A stretch of 44,105 nt of DNA from a virus. Below are positions 1-7,556 of the stretch, piece after piece. The notes beneath the pieces were generated by a model, which saw only the letters and a list, made by a program, of their open reading frames with translations, searched no databases and was not told where the DNA came from. The stretch is from the IMG/VR virus record IMGVR_UViG_3300014501_000008, positions 1 to 44,105 of that record; one strand, 5' to 3'. The translations under genes were made by a program, and so were the position numbers. The stretch's first letter is position 1. Each line of letters begins with the position of its first letter.

Positions 1-123
1 CAGCGTTATATCGACATCCCGGAGGATCTGGAGGGCTTTGCGCCCAGTTACATGATGACGGACGTGTACACCCACCTTGATTGGAAAGATCGGCTCAGAG
101 TGCTGGTAAGCGGAAACCTGCGC
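1..123. repeat. Direct terminal repeat, left copy
   Basis: Bases 1-123 are identical to 43983-44105. A gene that starts at 43911 reads in frame across the junction to its stop at 237, so the two ends belong together on a circle or a terminally redundant molecule. P22-like phages package by headful and are circularly permuted, so this repeat is more likely the overlap left by assembling a circular map than a fixed physical end. Confidence 0.97.
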
Positions 124-237
124 GTTACAACGCAGACCAAGACCGATGTAATCGTAACGAAAATGGTCTCTCAATCAGCGGTGAGCGTACTCGCGCCCAG
201 GCGAATGCCATCCGCCAACCCAGGAGTGCGGAAATGA
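1..237 (+). CDS. Hypothetical protein, 3' part of the junction-spanning gene
   Basis: Frame 1 is open from the first base to a TGA at 235-237. Joined to the copy beginning at 43911 it makes a 102-residue protein that starts MTDHCYVAPDP and ends PSANPGVRK. The middle is polar, with a short hydrophobic beta-like stretch rich in Val. I recognise it only as a small accessory phage protein; there is no catalytic or metal-binding motif. Its start overlaps the stop of the preceding zinc-ribbon gene as ATGA, so it belongs to the rightward early operon. Confidence 0.75.
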   Translation, partial: QRYIDIPEDLEGFAPSYMMTDVYTHLDWKDRLRVLVSGNLRVTTQTKTDVIVTKMVSQSAVSVLAPRRMPSANPGVRK

Positions 238-341
238 ATGTCGGGAAGTCATGCGGCCGATTAGCTCCGGGTGTCAGCCCCTCCTTAAGCGGCCCGCTAG
301 GCGCAAATCCTAGGGCCGTATGGCTCCCCGGCTCCCCGTAA
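234..341 (+). CDS. Possible 35-residue protein, perhaps truncated
   Basis: An ATG at 234 overlaps the upstream stop as ATGA, the coupling used throughout this operon, and opens a 35-codon frame ending WLPGSP. The frame fills most of the 120-base gap before the gene at 358. The final codons lie in a perfect 8-bp tandem repeat (322-329 and 330-337). Without one copy the frame would run on and stop at 359-361, making an ATGA overlap with the next gene, so the ORF may have been shortened by the duplication. The same stretch has strong hairpin potential, so a structured non-coding role is an alternative. Confidence 0.35.
   Translation: MNVGKSCGRLAPGVSPSLSGPLGANPRAVWLPGSP
322..337. repeat. 8-bp tandem duplication GGCTCCCC x2
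   Basis: GGCTCCCC occurs twice with no spacer at 322-329 and 330-337. Because 8 is not a multiple of 3, it changes the reading frame of the small ORF that begins at 234. It resembles the 10-bp duplication at 41286-41305, and both look like replication slippage. Confidence 0.9.
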
Positions 342-357
342 CGAGTTCTAACTCATC

Positions 358-552
358 ATGACTTCAGAGCCCTATTACGGTGAATGCCCTTGGTGCCACG
401 CTGACCACGGACTAGATGACAAGGTGCAGGAACTAGCCGGAAAGCCCCAGACGTGCGCTGCGTGCGGTAAGCAATTCGAGTTCGGTTATGACACCGGTTG
501 CGAGGAAGATATCGACGCCTTCTTTCCGTACATTTACAAGTATCCAAGTTAA
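358..552 (+). CDS. Small zinc-ribbon protein
   Basis: This 64-residue protein has two CxxC knuckles, CPWC near residue 10 and CAAC near residue 33, the arrangement of a single zinc ribbon, followed by an acidic and aromatic tail. No enzymatic motif is visible. It probably binds zinc and perhaps nucleic acid or a host protein. There is no clear Shine-Dalgarno sequence before the ATG; an inverted repeat GAGTT-CT-AACTC lies immediately upstream (344-355). It is one of several zinc-ribbon genes in the rightward unit. Confidence 0.7.
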   Translation: MTSEPYYGECPWCHADHGLDDKVQELAGKPQTCAACGKQFEFGYDTGCEEDIDAFFPYIYKYPS

Positions 553-567
553 CTCAGGATGATTTAG

Positions 568-825
568 ATGACCCTCACCGCCAATGAGATAATGCAGGAG
601 TGCCACTTCGGAATGACCGACGATTTTCCGAAAGGAGAAATCTATGCAAACGGTGCGCTGGACACGCTCCTGAAGCTCGGCGTTTTCACTGAGGAGCAGC
701 ATCGCCTGTGGGGGCTGGCCCTTAAGTCATGTCCGGGGCACAGGGACGGTGGTCGCGTGTGGTGCGCCTATTGCGGCAACCTGACCGAAGACGAAAGAAG
801 CTATGGAGAAAGGGACACCGGATGA
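568..825 (+). CDS. Hypothetical protein with C-terminal CxxC
   Basis: This is an 85-residue protein. AGGA about 8 bases before the ATG fits a ribosome binding site. The N-terminal part is acidic and probably helical; the last third has a CPGH...CAYC pattern that could bind a metal. I do not recognise the family. Its TGA overlaps the ATG of the next gene as ATGA, so the two are probably translationally coupled. Confidence 0.65.
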   Translation: MTLTANEIMQECHFGMTDDFPKGEIYANGALDTLLKLGVFTEEQHRLWGLALKSCPGHRDGGRVWCAYCGNLTEDERSYGERDTG

Positions 826-1112
826 CAAATCTTGTTGCGGATTTACGGGCGCAGTCTCACGTTGGCCTAACTGAGCTGCGCAACCGAGCTGCCGATGAGA
901 TTGAGCGCCTGCGCGCGAAAACCGTGATGCTGCGCGGGATACTTGACCGATTGGTAATGTGTGACACCAGCACGGAACTCGGCCAGATCATCACTGGGAA
1001 GGCAGCGGTTGAAGCGGCGCGGGAGTATGTCGCGGAGAAACGCAACGCTCACGAACCGGCTCCGCTGTATTCGCCTACTGACTCAGACGATACCCCTCAA
1101 CGTGGCCGTTAG
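822..1112 (+). CDS. Hypothetical helical protein
   Basis: This 96-residue protein starts at the ATG inside the ATGA overlap. A longer frame opens upstream, but its extra N-terminus is antisense-like arginine-rich sequence and is rejected. Residues 15-75 are rich in Leu, Glu, Arg and Ala and should form an extended helix or coiled coil. The C-terminus is proline- and aspartate-rich. No function can be assigned. Confidence 0.6.
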   Translation: MTNLVADLRAQSHVGLTELRNRAADEIERLRAKTVMLRGILDRLVMCDTSTELGQIITGKAAVEAAREYVAEKRNAHEPAPLYSPTDSDDTPQRGR

Positions 1113-1611
1113 ACTCTCATTCGTGGAGGAAGCCTCCCTCGAGTCCTACGCCATTGCATGGTTCGGGAAGGGGAATTTCTCCCACGTAGACGCCTTACGG
1201 GACGACGGCTCACGCTGGGGAGCACGCTCTGACAGCGTAGGCGGTAAGCCTCCCGGTATCCAGCTTCGCCCCGCAGGCTACGCAGAGTTCTCTAGGGAAG
1301 AGATATTCACCATACCAGCGACCCCTCTTGAGGAAGTCTCCTTTTGGGCATGGTGGGAGTCTCAGGAGGGCAAGCCCTACGACAAGCTTGAGATCCTGGG
1401 CTTCTTATTCGATAAGGACTGGATGCACCCCGGCTGGTATATCTGCTCAGCCGCAGGATACGCCTCCCTTGCCTCGATCGACCTCCTGCCCTACTCCCCC
1501 TACCTGCCGCCCAATAAGATCGATCCAGGCATGCTCTCGATGGTCGTGAGCTGTGTGCCGGGGGTTACTTGGGTGTCACCGCTGCCAGTTTCGCCTGCGC
1601 AGCCGCAATAG
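1102..1611 (+). CDS. Permuted papain-like (YiiX/NlpC-type) cysteine hydrolase
   Basis: This is a 169-residue protein read from a GTG at 1102 that overlaps the previous stop. The order of motifs fits the permuted NlpC/P60 or YiiX/LRAT superfamily: an early His in FSHVDA, then GAR and GGKPPG segments around a second polar site, and a late nucleophile-like Cys in WYICSA. Members cleave amide or thioester bonds, often in peptidoglycan peptides or lipids. Such a protein could act in lysis or in modifying the envelope. It is the last gene of the rightward unit and its 3' end overlaps the convergent leftward gene by 47 bp. The family call is by motif order only. Confidence 0.62.
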   Translation: MAVRLSFVEEASLESYAIAWFGKGNFSHVDALRDDGSRWGARSDSVGGKPPGIQLRPAGYAEFSREEIFTIPATPLEEVSFWAWWESQEGKPYDKLEILGFLFDKDWMHPGWYICSAAGYASLASIDLLPYSPYLPPNKIDPGMLSMVVSCVPGVTWVSPLPVSPAQPQ

Positions 1612-1846
1612 CTGCTACGAGCTTGGCATTGAGAGCCGCTGCGATCTGCTGTGAGAGGGCGCTTTCAAGCCCGGGCATGCCGCCGATGAATGCACCCTGA
1701 AGGGCAACCCAAGCCGCTGCAATCTTTAGGGGATCTCCCGCAGCCTGCCCGAAGGCAGTGAGGAATGTAAGTATGGGTGTGCCTTCGGTCGTGAGAAGGT
1801 CTGATTCTAGGACGGCAAGGATAGCTTGCCCAGTAGTCGTAGCCAT
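1565..1846 (-). CDS. Hypothetical alanine-rich protein
   Basis: This 93-residue protein starts at an ATG overlapping the upstream stop as TAATG. It is rich in Ala, Leu and Gln, and the C-terminal 40 residues form a clear amphipathic helix with Ala-Ala-Gln repeats. No motif identifies it. It is the last gene of the leftward late unit, next to holin-like proteins, so a lysis or virion-accessory role is possible. No terminator with a T-run is seen after it. Confidence 0.6.
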   Translation of the reverse strand: MATTTGQAILAVLESDLLTTEGTPILTFLTAFGQAAGDPLKIAAAWVALQGAFIGGMPGLESALSQQIAAALNAKLVAAIAAAQAKLAAVTPK

Positions 1847-2235
1847 TAAGGTTTCTCCGTATCTGCAGCCGGAACGCTCGTTTGTATCGTGACCGCAGAG
1901 GTGAGCGGAGGAACGGTACTTCCCGGGGTCGGTGCGGTGGTTGAGGTCGTGGTGGTCGTGGTCGTAGAGGGATCAGGTAGAGCTTGAGCGGCCTTTCGCC
2001 CAAAGAAGAATCCGACAATAGTAGCAAGAAGCGTCGTGAGTGAGGTAATGATCCCAGTCACGAAATTGAGCATGGCAGGATCAATGTTATGTCTGAAGAA
2101 GATAAGCGCAAACACCATCCCGAAGATTGCGGTGCAGAAGTAGAACGCCAAGCCGATCTGCGCCTTTGCTAGAAGCCAGTCCGTACAGGTCACTCCAATG
2201 AAAGTTAAGGGGACCTTGGGCTTACTCCAGAACAT
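1846..2235 (-). CDS. Holin-like membrane protein with Thr-rich tail
   Basis: This is a 129-residue protein. After a short basic N-terminus there are two hydrophobic segments, about residues 27-47 and 56-76, then FFFGRKAA and a 50-residue tail of low complexity containing eight consecutive threonines and many Pro and Ser. Two membrane spans with a polar tail in a lysis neighbourhood fit a holin or a holin-associated protein. The start lies inside an inverted repeat (2229-2245). The Thr run resembles linkers in envelope-spanning proteins. Confidence 0.6.
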   Translation of the reverse strand: MFWSKPKVPLTFIGVTCTDWLLAKAQIGLAFYFCTAIFGMVFALIFFRHNIDPAMLNFVTGIITSLTTLLATIVGFFFGRKAAQALPDPSTTTTTTTSTTAPTPGSTVPPLTSAVTIQTSVPAADTEKP

Positions 2236-2245
2236 GACATGTTCT
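2229..2245. promoter_or_regulatory. 8-bp inverted repeat at a lysis-gene start
   Basis: AGAACATG-A-CATGTTCT is a perfect inverted repeat with a one-base centre. It covers the short gap between the lysozyme-like gene and the holin-like gene and includes the latter's start codon. As DNA it looks like an operator for a dimeric regulator. As RNA the one-base loop would force opening of a few pairs, but a hairpin could still mask the start. Confidence 0.5.
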
Positions 2246-2634
2246 CATGAAAGCGAAATCCCCTCGTTAATTTGATCCACGGTATAGGGACATGAGCCGT
2301 TCTCATGCCAAATGATCGCAGTGATAATGGGTAGAAGAGAGGACGAAAGCTGGATCACCTGCATGGGTGAAATTTCGCATCTCTGGCATACATCATTGAC
2401 ATACGCTTGGGAATCATTCTCAGTCGAAGGAGCCCAACGCTCAATAGCAGCCTGAAGAGTATCGATCCCCTCCCGCTCGTAGCTTTGCAGGATGCGTGCA
2501 ATGGCGCGGATACCCCACTTCACATCTGTGAACTGTACGAAGTCAGGATCCGCTTGAAGGGCAGATTCTCCTTCCCAGATGGTCCCGGTGAGTCTTACGT
2601 TCCCAGGATTAAAATTAGCCTCCCCGCGAGTCAT
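2245..2634 (-). CDS. Lysozyme-like protein (PRD1 P5 / NPGNIR-type)
   Basis: This 129-residue protein reads from the ATG at 2634, which overlaps the holin-like gene's stop as ATGA. The N-terminus MTRGEANFNPGNVR, the WEG segment, and WGIRAIARIL...YERE...WAPSTEND...AYVNDV match the phage family often annotated as P5-like structural protein or lysozyme-like, typically with NNPGNIR and GIRAMARIL. That family is linked to muramidase or virion-associated lysis functions. The C-terminal 40 residues are hydrophobic. It is the best endolysin candidate together with the cysteine hydrolase at 1102-1611. Confidence 0.65.
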   Translation of the reverse strand: MTRGEANFNPGNVRLTGTIWEGESALQADPDFVQFTDVKWGIRAIARILQSYEREGIDTLQAAIERWAPSTENDSQAYVNDVCQRCEISPMQVIQLSSSLLPIITAIIWHENGSCPYTVDQINEGISLS

Positions 2635-2825
2635 CTGCCGAAGTGCAAGTTGCCATAATTGCCGCCCTGCACCACCGACAGGAGCCATAGCAGAATCAGG
2701 ACTCCAATCACGACGTAAATGACCGTGATCACGATGGGCGGGATGCCGGGGATCTGGCGAATACCCCAGAGCACAAGGCCGACCACGCACAGGAGAATGA
2801 AAAACGTTAATAGGGTTGCGATCAT
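2631..2825 (-). CDS. Small two-span membrane protein, putative holin
   Basis: This 64-residue protein has two long hydrophobic segments (about residues 2-20 and 28-50) separated by a short proline turn, and a polar C-terminus ending HFGR. AGGA about six bases before the ATG is a good ribosome binding site. Small two-span proteins directly before an endolysin gene are typical class II holins. The sequence also resembles small two-span membrane proteins of bacteria of the Thivi_2564 kind. Confidence 0.65.
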   Translation of the reverse strand: MIATLLTFFILLCVVGLVLWGIRQIPGIPPIVITVIYVVIGVLILLWLLSVVQGGNYGNLHFGR

Positions 2826-2834
2826 AAATATTCC

Positions 2835-3134
2835 TTACGGTTTAGTTTCATCACGCCCTTGCTGGCGTCCTTCTTCTAGTGTTGCGGCTTTGGCAACACC
2901 AGCATCTTCAGCCTGTTTTATGCCAGCCGCATGCCCGACTTCCTCGGCTTTCCTGACTAGATGCTCAGTCAGGCCGTCAGTTTGATCTTTCACGGCATCC
3001 ACCTTGGTTTCAACCTTCGCGCTGCGTTTCTCGCTGCGCCGGTCGTTCCTCAGAAGAATATAGAGATTAACAAACGGCAGCACGATGGTGCTGGCCCACG
3101 CCCGAAGCTCGGCGCTGACTTCAGCGAGGCTCAA
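2835..3134 (-). CDS. Membrane-anchored coiled-coil protein
   Basis: I place the start at the TTG at 3134, giving TTGA overlap with the tailspike stop and 99 residues. A hydrophobic segment (about residues 13-31) is followed by a basic stretch and a charged helix with heptad-like Val/Leu spacing (KVETKVDAVKDQTDGL). The topology, one N-terminal span plus a periplasmic or cytoplasmic coiled coil, is that of an i-spanin-like or holin-accessory protein. There is no sequence proof of a spanin. An upstream TTG at 3173 would add 13 residues inside the tailspike gene. Confidence 0.55.
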   Translation of the reverse strand: MSLAEVSAELRAWASTIVLPFVNLYILLRNDRRSEKRSAKVETKVDAVKDQTDGLTEHLVRKAEEVGHAAGIKQAEDAGVAKAATLEEGRQQGRDETKP

Positions 3135-5392
3135 TTGGGCACGTCCGCGCCAGTCTGAGAGATTTGCACCCAAGCCACATTATTCCACCTAAAAGTGATC
3201 GAGCGACTGAATGTATTGGCGGGATTCGTCCATGTGGACATTTTATAGATCGCATTGAAAGTCGCCGTTCCCGGTGCACTCGTCTGCGCACGAATCGTCA
3301 AGGTCAAATGCATCCCAAGCTTAGGGTTAAGGGGTGCGTTGATCGTAAAGTTATTGTTATCCGTGAGCGTGACAATGAAATCACTTCCAAGGGAGCAATC
3401 CGGTGTCATGGAAGCACTGTAGGTGAGGGTATTTGAAACGCTCACCCCGTCCTGCCACAGACCCGAGCTCGTAGCCGTGCCGCTGGCGCTTTCGATGATA
3501 TTACCCTGGCCGGGGAGGGTGTTATCCGCGTTGTAATAAGCAATGGCACTCACGCCCGGTGCGACATTCACCGTGTTCGCGCGGCAGATCACATTGAAGC
3601 AAGTCGCATCGATAGAGACGCCATTGCCTTGGGTGGCTTCCGTCCCTCCGCTTTCAAGAAGCGCATAGCCTAAGAAATTATCCTCGATCAATACGCCATC
3701 GCAGTTCTTAAGATCGATACCAGAACTACCGCCTATGGTTGCTGTGCTGTTGCCCGCAATGTAGCAGCGGGTAATGGAGCCTTTCTTTAAGCGCGTAGGA
3801 CTCCAGATGGGTGAGCCATAAAGCTGCATGCCCTGCTGGCTACAGCCGGAAATCGCCACTTGATCGATATCGATAATGGTTCCTTCATCGCTTGATACGA
3901 TACCCCTCTGAAAGCCTCCGAAGATGAAGCCATTCCTTAATATCAATCGACCGGCACTAGCGGATATACCAAAACCGTTACCGGGATTACCCGAACCGTC
4001 CAAGACAAACCCATCGACCTCGATATCGTAAAGGTCAGTTTGTGCGCTGTATTGGGAAATGGTCGGAAGCGCAGCAATGACAGAAGCCAAGTAACTCGCT
4101 GAAGCACTACCCGTGCCGGTAAGATTCATGGCAGTGCCGGATATGCGTGAGCCCACCACATTCTCAAGGATGACGTTTCGCTTGCGTCCTACCAAGTCCG
4201 TGGGTATCCACGGCTGGTAGAACATCGACTCGCCTACCCGAACTGTAGCGACCGCTATTGACTGATCGACATACAGGCCCGAAACCTTCGCGTTGTAGGC
4301 TGCGGTAATGGTCAAAGCCCCTTCAGCACTATTCGAGGTATTGCCGTTCGTAAAGTTGATATTCGTGAAGCGCAGGTTATGGGCATGGGAGCTTTGACGG
4401 ACACTCTCCGGAGTTCCTGAAGTCGCCCAGCCGAACTCATAGTCGATGCCGTCCGCCTGACCCTGACCGTTCATGAAAATATCTTCAAAGGAGCAGTTCT
4501 GCAGTCCACCGGTTAACTGAACGTGAAGGCCAAGAGGATTGTTCGTCGTCAGGCGCATGTTCTTTAGGTGACAGTTGCCCTGCGCCACCGTGAGCGAAGC
4601 ATCATAAGTATTGGGGAAGAACGCCCCACCACCGCACTCGCTACCCCTCGCGCCAAAGGTCACGCAGGCACACTGGTTAGACCCCCCCGTGAAGGCGACC
4701 GATATAGTCCCGTTCTGGAGCGTCGTATCGCGAATAGCGGTAATGGCTCCGGCTTCTGTTTCATTGCCTGACGCCGTGCCTTTGGTGAGCTGCCACGTCA
4801 CATCGTTGAACTCGAATACCACCCCCTCCACTGCGATCAAGTCGTTGAAATAGTAAATGTCGCTTCCGGTCGTATTGGGGAAGTAAAACGTACCCGCAGG
4901 ACCATTCGTTACAAACGTATTGAAGTACTGCGTCATGTAGAGCGTATTATTCGCAGCCGCTCCGGAACTGTTCGGGATAAGCCCTAGGCGCAGAAGGTTT
5001 CCATAGGGATAGATCGTATTCGGGGTGAAATTGATATTGGCTTCCGCGGCGGTCTGCGGATAGATCGCAGCCCCGATAATGGCGGGAGTGAGGGATAGGC
5101 CGTTCTGGATGCCGTTGACGGTCTTGATGGGATTGGAGGGCGGAACGGTATCGTTCGGGAACGTGAAGACGTAGGTGTATGCAACGTTCGGAGGCCCCCA
5201 GATGCTGCATTCACCCCGGAAGTCTAAAACGATAGGGTTGAGATTGCGTTGAGTGCCGGTAAAATCGGTATATGTAACGGCGGGAGTTGTAGTTCCGCTC
5301 TGATAGGTGTAGACCAGATACCCAACGGCAGGGTTTCCATTGTTATCGCAGAAGCGCTGCCAGGGCGATGGAAGCAAAGTCTGTATTGCCAT
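3131..5392 (-). CDS. Tailspike / receptor-binding beta-helix protein
   Basis: This 753-residue protein is read from an ATG. Residues 1-100 carry the P22-type head-binding fold: SPWQRFCDNNGNPAVG, then YTYQSGTTTPAVTYTD, then the WGPPNVAYTY turn. The remainder is rich in Asn, Gly, Ser and Thr, with repeated short strands typical of a right-handed parallel beta-helix. The C-terminal 90 residues look like a separate beta cap. Such spikes bind or cleave O-antigen or capsule. It sits between the ejection proteins and the lysis genes. The enzyme activity and substrate cannot be read from the sequence. Confidence 0.85.
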   Translation of the reverse strand: MAIQTLLPSPWQRFCDNNGNPAVGYLVYTYQSGTTTPAVTYTDFTGTQRNLNPIVLDFRGECSIWGPPNVAYTYVFTFPNDTVPPSNPIKTVNGIQNGLSLTPAIIGAAIYPQTAAEANINFTPNTIYPYGNLLRLGLIPNSSGAAANNTLYMTQYFNTFVTNGPAGTFYFPNTTGSDIYYFNDLIAVEGVVFEFNDVTWQLTKGTASGNETEAGAITAIRDTTLQNGTISVAFTGGSNQCACVTFGARGSECGGGAFFPNTYDASLTVAQGNCHLKNMRLTTNNPLGLHVQLTGGLQNCSFEDIFMNGQGQADGIDYEFGWATSGTPESVRQSSHAHNLRFTNINFTNGNTSNSAEGALTITAAYNAKVSGLYVDQSIAVATVRVGESMFYQPWIPTDLVGRKRNVILENVVGSRISGTAMNLTGTGSASASYLASVIAALPTISQYSAQTDLYDIEVDGFVLDGSGNPGNGFGISASAGRLILRNGFIFGGFQRGIVSSDEGTIIDIDQVAISGCSQQGMQLYGSPIWSPTRLKKGSITRCYIAGNSTATIGGSSGIDLKNCDGVLIEDNFLGYALLESGGTEATQGNGVSIDATCFNVICRANTVNVAPGVSAIAYYNADNTLPGQGNIIESASGTATSSGLWQDGVSVSNTLTYSASMTPDCSLGSDFIVTLTDNNNFTINAPLNPKLGMHLTLTIRAQTSAPGTATFNAIYKMSTWTNPANTFSRSITFRWNNVAWVQISQTGADVPN

Positions 5393-5394
5393 GA

Positions 5395-5490
5395 CTAGAT
5401 ACTTCGTGTTTCAAACATTGGGAGTTGCCCTTGCGGTGTATCTCTTCCGAGGTTACGCATTGATCCTCTGTCCTCTCGTCGGGTTTGCAT
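5395..5490 (-). CDS. Possible 31-residue basic peptide
   Basis: In the only sizeable gap between the ejection and tailspike genes, an ATG at 5490 is preceded by AGGGA at suitable spacing and opens 31 codons. The stop lies two bases before the tailspike ATG, which has no good ribosome binding site of its own, so coupling would make sense. The peptide is polar and basic (MQTRRED...PMFETRSI). The opposite strand has a hydrophobic frame here, which I reject. Confidence 0.4.
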   Translation of the reverse strand: MQTRREDRGSMRNLGRDTPQGQLPMFETRSI

Positions 5491-5498
5491 TCTTTTCC

Positions 5499-7556
5499 CT
5501 ACGGGCTCTGTGGCGGAATCTTCACAATCCGCGATTCCACGTTTTTCATCAGCGCGCGAGACTCTAGGGCCGTTGCGCCCTTGTTTGCCAAATAGCCGCC
5601 CAACGCTGAGCCGACTACTGTTCCAGGAGGCCCGGCAAGGGCAGTCCCAGTCAGACCACCGACAGCAGAACCTCCAAGCCTCATAGCTCCCATTGCACCC
5701 GAGCGCACGAGGTTAGCTTCCTGTACCGCTGCGCCTGGATAGCTTTGGTCTTTCTTCAGAATATTTCCCGCATCGTTCAAATCTCCAAGCTTCGACAGCA
5801 CTGCAGGCTTGTCTTGAAAGATAAGCGGTATGCGCGCTGAGTTGGTCCTGAGAGCCTGTGTTACCCCTTTAGCATTCCACATGCTCTGAGTGCTCTTACC
5901 AGCATCCGCAATCTTGGATGCGACGTGCGCCTGTAGAGATTCAATGGCCGCTTGACCTTCAGGCTGTAACTCTGGGGGAAGATTCCTGAGTGTCGTCATG
6001 ATGTGAGTCAGCTGCGCAACCGGCATCGTGGATACGGTATCCATGACCTTTTCCACAGGGACTGCACGATTGATCCCAGCGGGACCTGAAGAATCTAAAA
6101 TCTTGGCTATGCCGTTTGGATCATCTAGTGTCGCGCCGCGCTGAGACCTTAGCGCTCGAGCAGAGGAATACACATCATCGCCAGCAGCTTTAGTTACATC
6201 ATCGTCCAAGGCATCTTTGAGTTTTCCTACAAAGCCGCTGTTCTGGGGTGACCATGATTCATTCAGGTATTTCCTCATGGTTTCCGCTTGCGCTACGGTC
6301 CCAGAGAAGTTTCCATCATCGTCCACGATCCCTAGTTTCTTACCGTAGGCAAGGGCTGCACTTTGTAAGTGAACCCGGTCAGAATTGGTGAGGGACGAGT
6401 CATCATTCAGCGCATCTTTGAATCCAGGAAACTGGCCGCTTACTCCAGCCGCGCGTTCATCCGCTGTGTTGTAAAGCGTCTTGATGCCCTTGTTAAAATA
6501 GTCGGTCAGATCATCCAGAGGCTTGAGGAACGTCTGCCCGCGCTCGAGTTTCACAGCTTCGTCTTTGGCCGACCCCTCAATACCTCCGGTGTCCTGAACG
6601 ATGCTATCGGCGTGATCCTCTAAAGCTCCACGTTCATTGTCGATGACCTGCTTCATCCGCAACCCGTTGGGGCTTGTGAGCTTGGATTCCTGATAATCAT
6701 TCGAGGCGGTAGAAGCATCGCCCTGAATGGCGCTCTGACGAGTTTCAGGAACCCCCACCCTCTGTAGGATGGCCTGTCTTTGAGCCTGTTCTGCATCCGA
6801 AAGCGTAGCCCCAGGTTTAGCTATCGGAGCGGCTTCTGGGAACTGCACAGCCGCAGCTACCGGTGAAGGTCCACCCGCAGCAGGAGAGGCTTCTGCGGGA
6901 GGCTCCCAATACCCCGCCCTGGGTGCGCCAGAGGCGCTTAACGGCGGCGCAGTGGCCGGGGCGGTACTTGAGGCAGGGGTATCGATATAAGGCTCAGAAC
7001 GCACTGCCGCAGCGGCTTCTGGAGCGCCTTTAAGCTTCCCCGCCCACGGTACGAGGTATTGAGGGGCCTGGATGAGCGTATTCGCCGTCGCCCCCATAGC
7101 CCCGGCTACCTCAGGCGTTGCCCCACCTCGAGTCGCCCAGTCCGTCACCGCAGGGCCTGCTGTCTCAGCCTCCTTCTGGCCCAGATAGCTTGCCGCATTG
7201 CCCATGTCGGCTGCGGTTTGTTTACCCAGTTCGGTTCTAGGCTGGTAGGTGAGAGCCTTTTCAGTATCAGCTTGGACTTTGCTTGCGGCGTCACTATCGC
7301 CTCCAGCCGCCAAGCTTCCAAGGTATGTGAGGCCGCCGGCAAGCTTACCGATGCCACCCGTCGCACCGGCTAACTGCCCTTCCTGAAACCCCACGTACCG
7401 ATCAAAAAGGCTAGGCTCCTTAGGGGTATCTGGGACTGGATGCGGAGATGAGCCACCAGAATCCAAGAAGGTCTGTAAATTACCCGCTTGAACGACAGGC
7501 GCGGGCTTCTGCCCTCCCGAATCCAGGAAGGCTTGCAGGTCCGTATCGTCGGACAT
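5499..7556 (-). CDS. Putative DNA ejection (internal virion) protein, gp16-like
   Basis: This is a 685-residue protein. It starts with two copies of LQ(A/T)FLDSGG (about residues 7-15 and 27-35), followed by a Pro/Ala-rich region and long helical segments. The C-terminus is an Ala/Gly-rich hydrophobic stretch (GLTGTALAGPPGTVVGSALG), as seen in injected pilot proteins that enter membranes. Position between another ejection candidate and the tailspike matches P22-like gene order. It starts as TAATG with the upstream gene. There is no lytic transglycosylase motif. Confidence 0.65.
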   Translation of the reverse strand: MSDDTDLQAFLDSGGQKPAPVVQAGNLQTFLDSGGSSPHPVPDTPKEPSLFDRYVGFQEGQLAGATGGIGKLAGGLTYLGSLAAGGDSDAASKVQADTEKALTYQPRTELGKQTAADMGNAASYLGQKEAETAGPAVTDWATRGGATPEVAGAMGATANTLIQAPQYLVPWAGKLKGAPEAAAAVRSEPYIDTPASSTAPATAPPLSASGAPRAGYWEPPAEASPAAGGPSPVAAAVQFPEAAPIAKPGATLSDAEQAQRQAILQRVGVPETRQSAIQGDASTASNDYQESKLTSPNGLRMKQVIDNERGALEDHADSIVQDTGGIEGSAKDEAVKLERGQTFLKPLDDLTDYFNKGIKTLYNTADERAAGVSGQFPGFKDALNDDSSLTNSDRVHLQSAALAYGKKLGIVDDDGNFSGTVAQAETMRKYLNESWSPQNSGFVGKLKDALDDDVTKAAGDDVYSSARALRSQRGATLDDPNGIAKILDSSGPAGINRAVPVEKVMDTVSTMPVAQLTHIMTTLRNLPPELQPEGQAAIESLQAHVASKIADAGKSTQSMWNAKGVTQALRTNSARIPLIFQDKPAVLSKLGDLNDAGNILKKDQSYPGAAVQEANLVRSGAMGAMRLGGSAVGGLTGTALAGPPGTVVGSALGGYLANKGATALESRALMKNVESRIVKIPPQSP

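Noticed and set aside
252-320. tRNA-like fold on the + strand: 7-bp acceptor-like stem (252-258 with 314-320) and T-arm-like CTAGG-CGCAAAT-CCTAG
   Set aside because: The T loop lacks TTC, the D and anticodon arms do not pair properly, and the spacing between acceptor and D arm is wrong. It may be chance or a hairpin within the 35-codon ORF.
2635-2790. Extended N-terminus for the lysozyme-like protein
   Set aside because: It lies within the holin-like gene in another frame and is His/Arg/Pro-rich; family members start at the MTRG-type methionine.
5391-5567. Hydrophobic + strand frame (MTRYFVFQTLGVALAVYLFR...) in the ejection-tailspike gap
   Set aside because: It is antisense to two genes, has no ribosome binding site, and no other rightward gene is nearby. 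The hydrophobicity is a by-product of the complementary strand.
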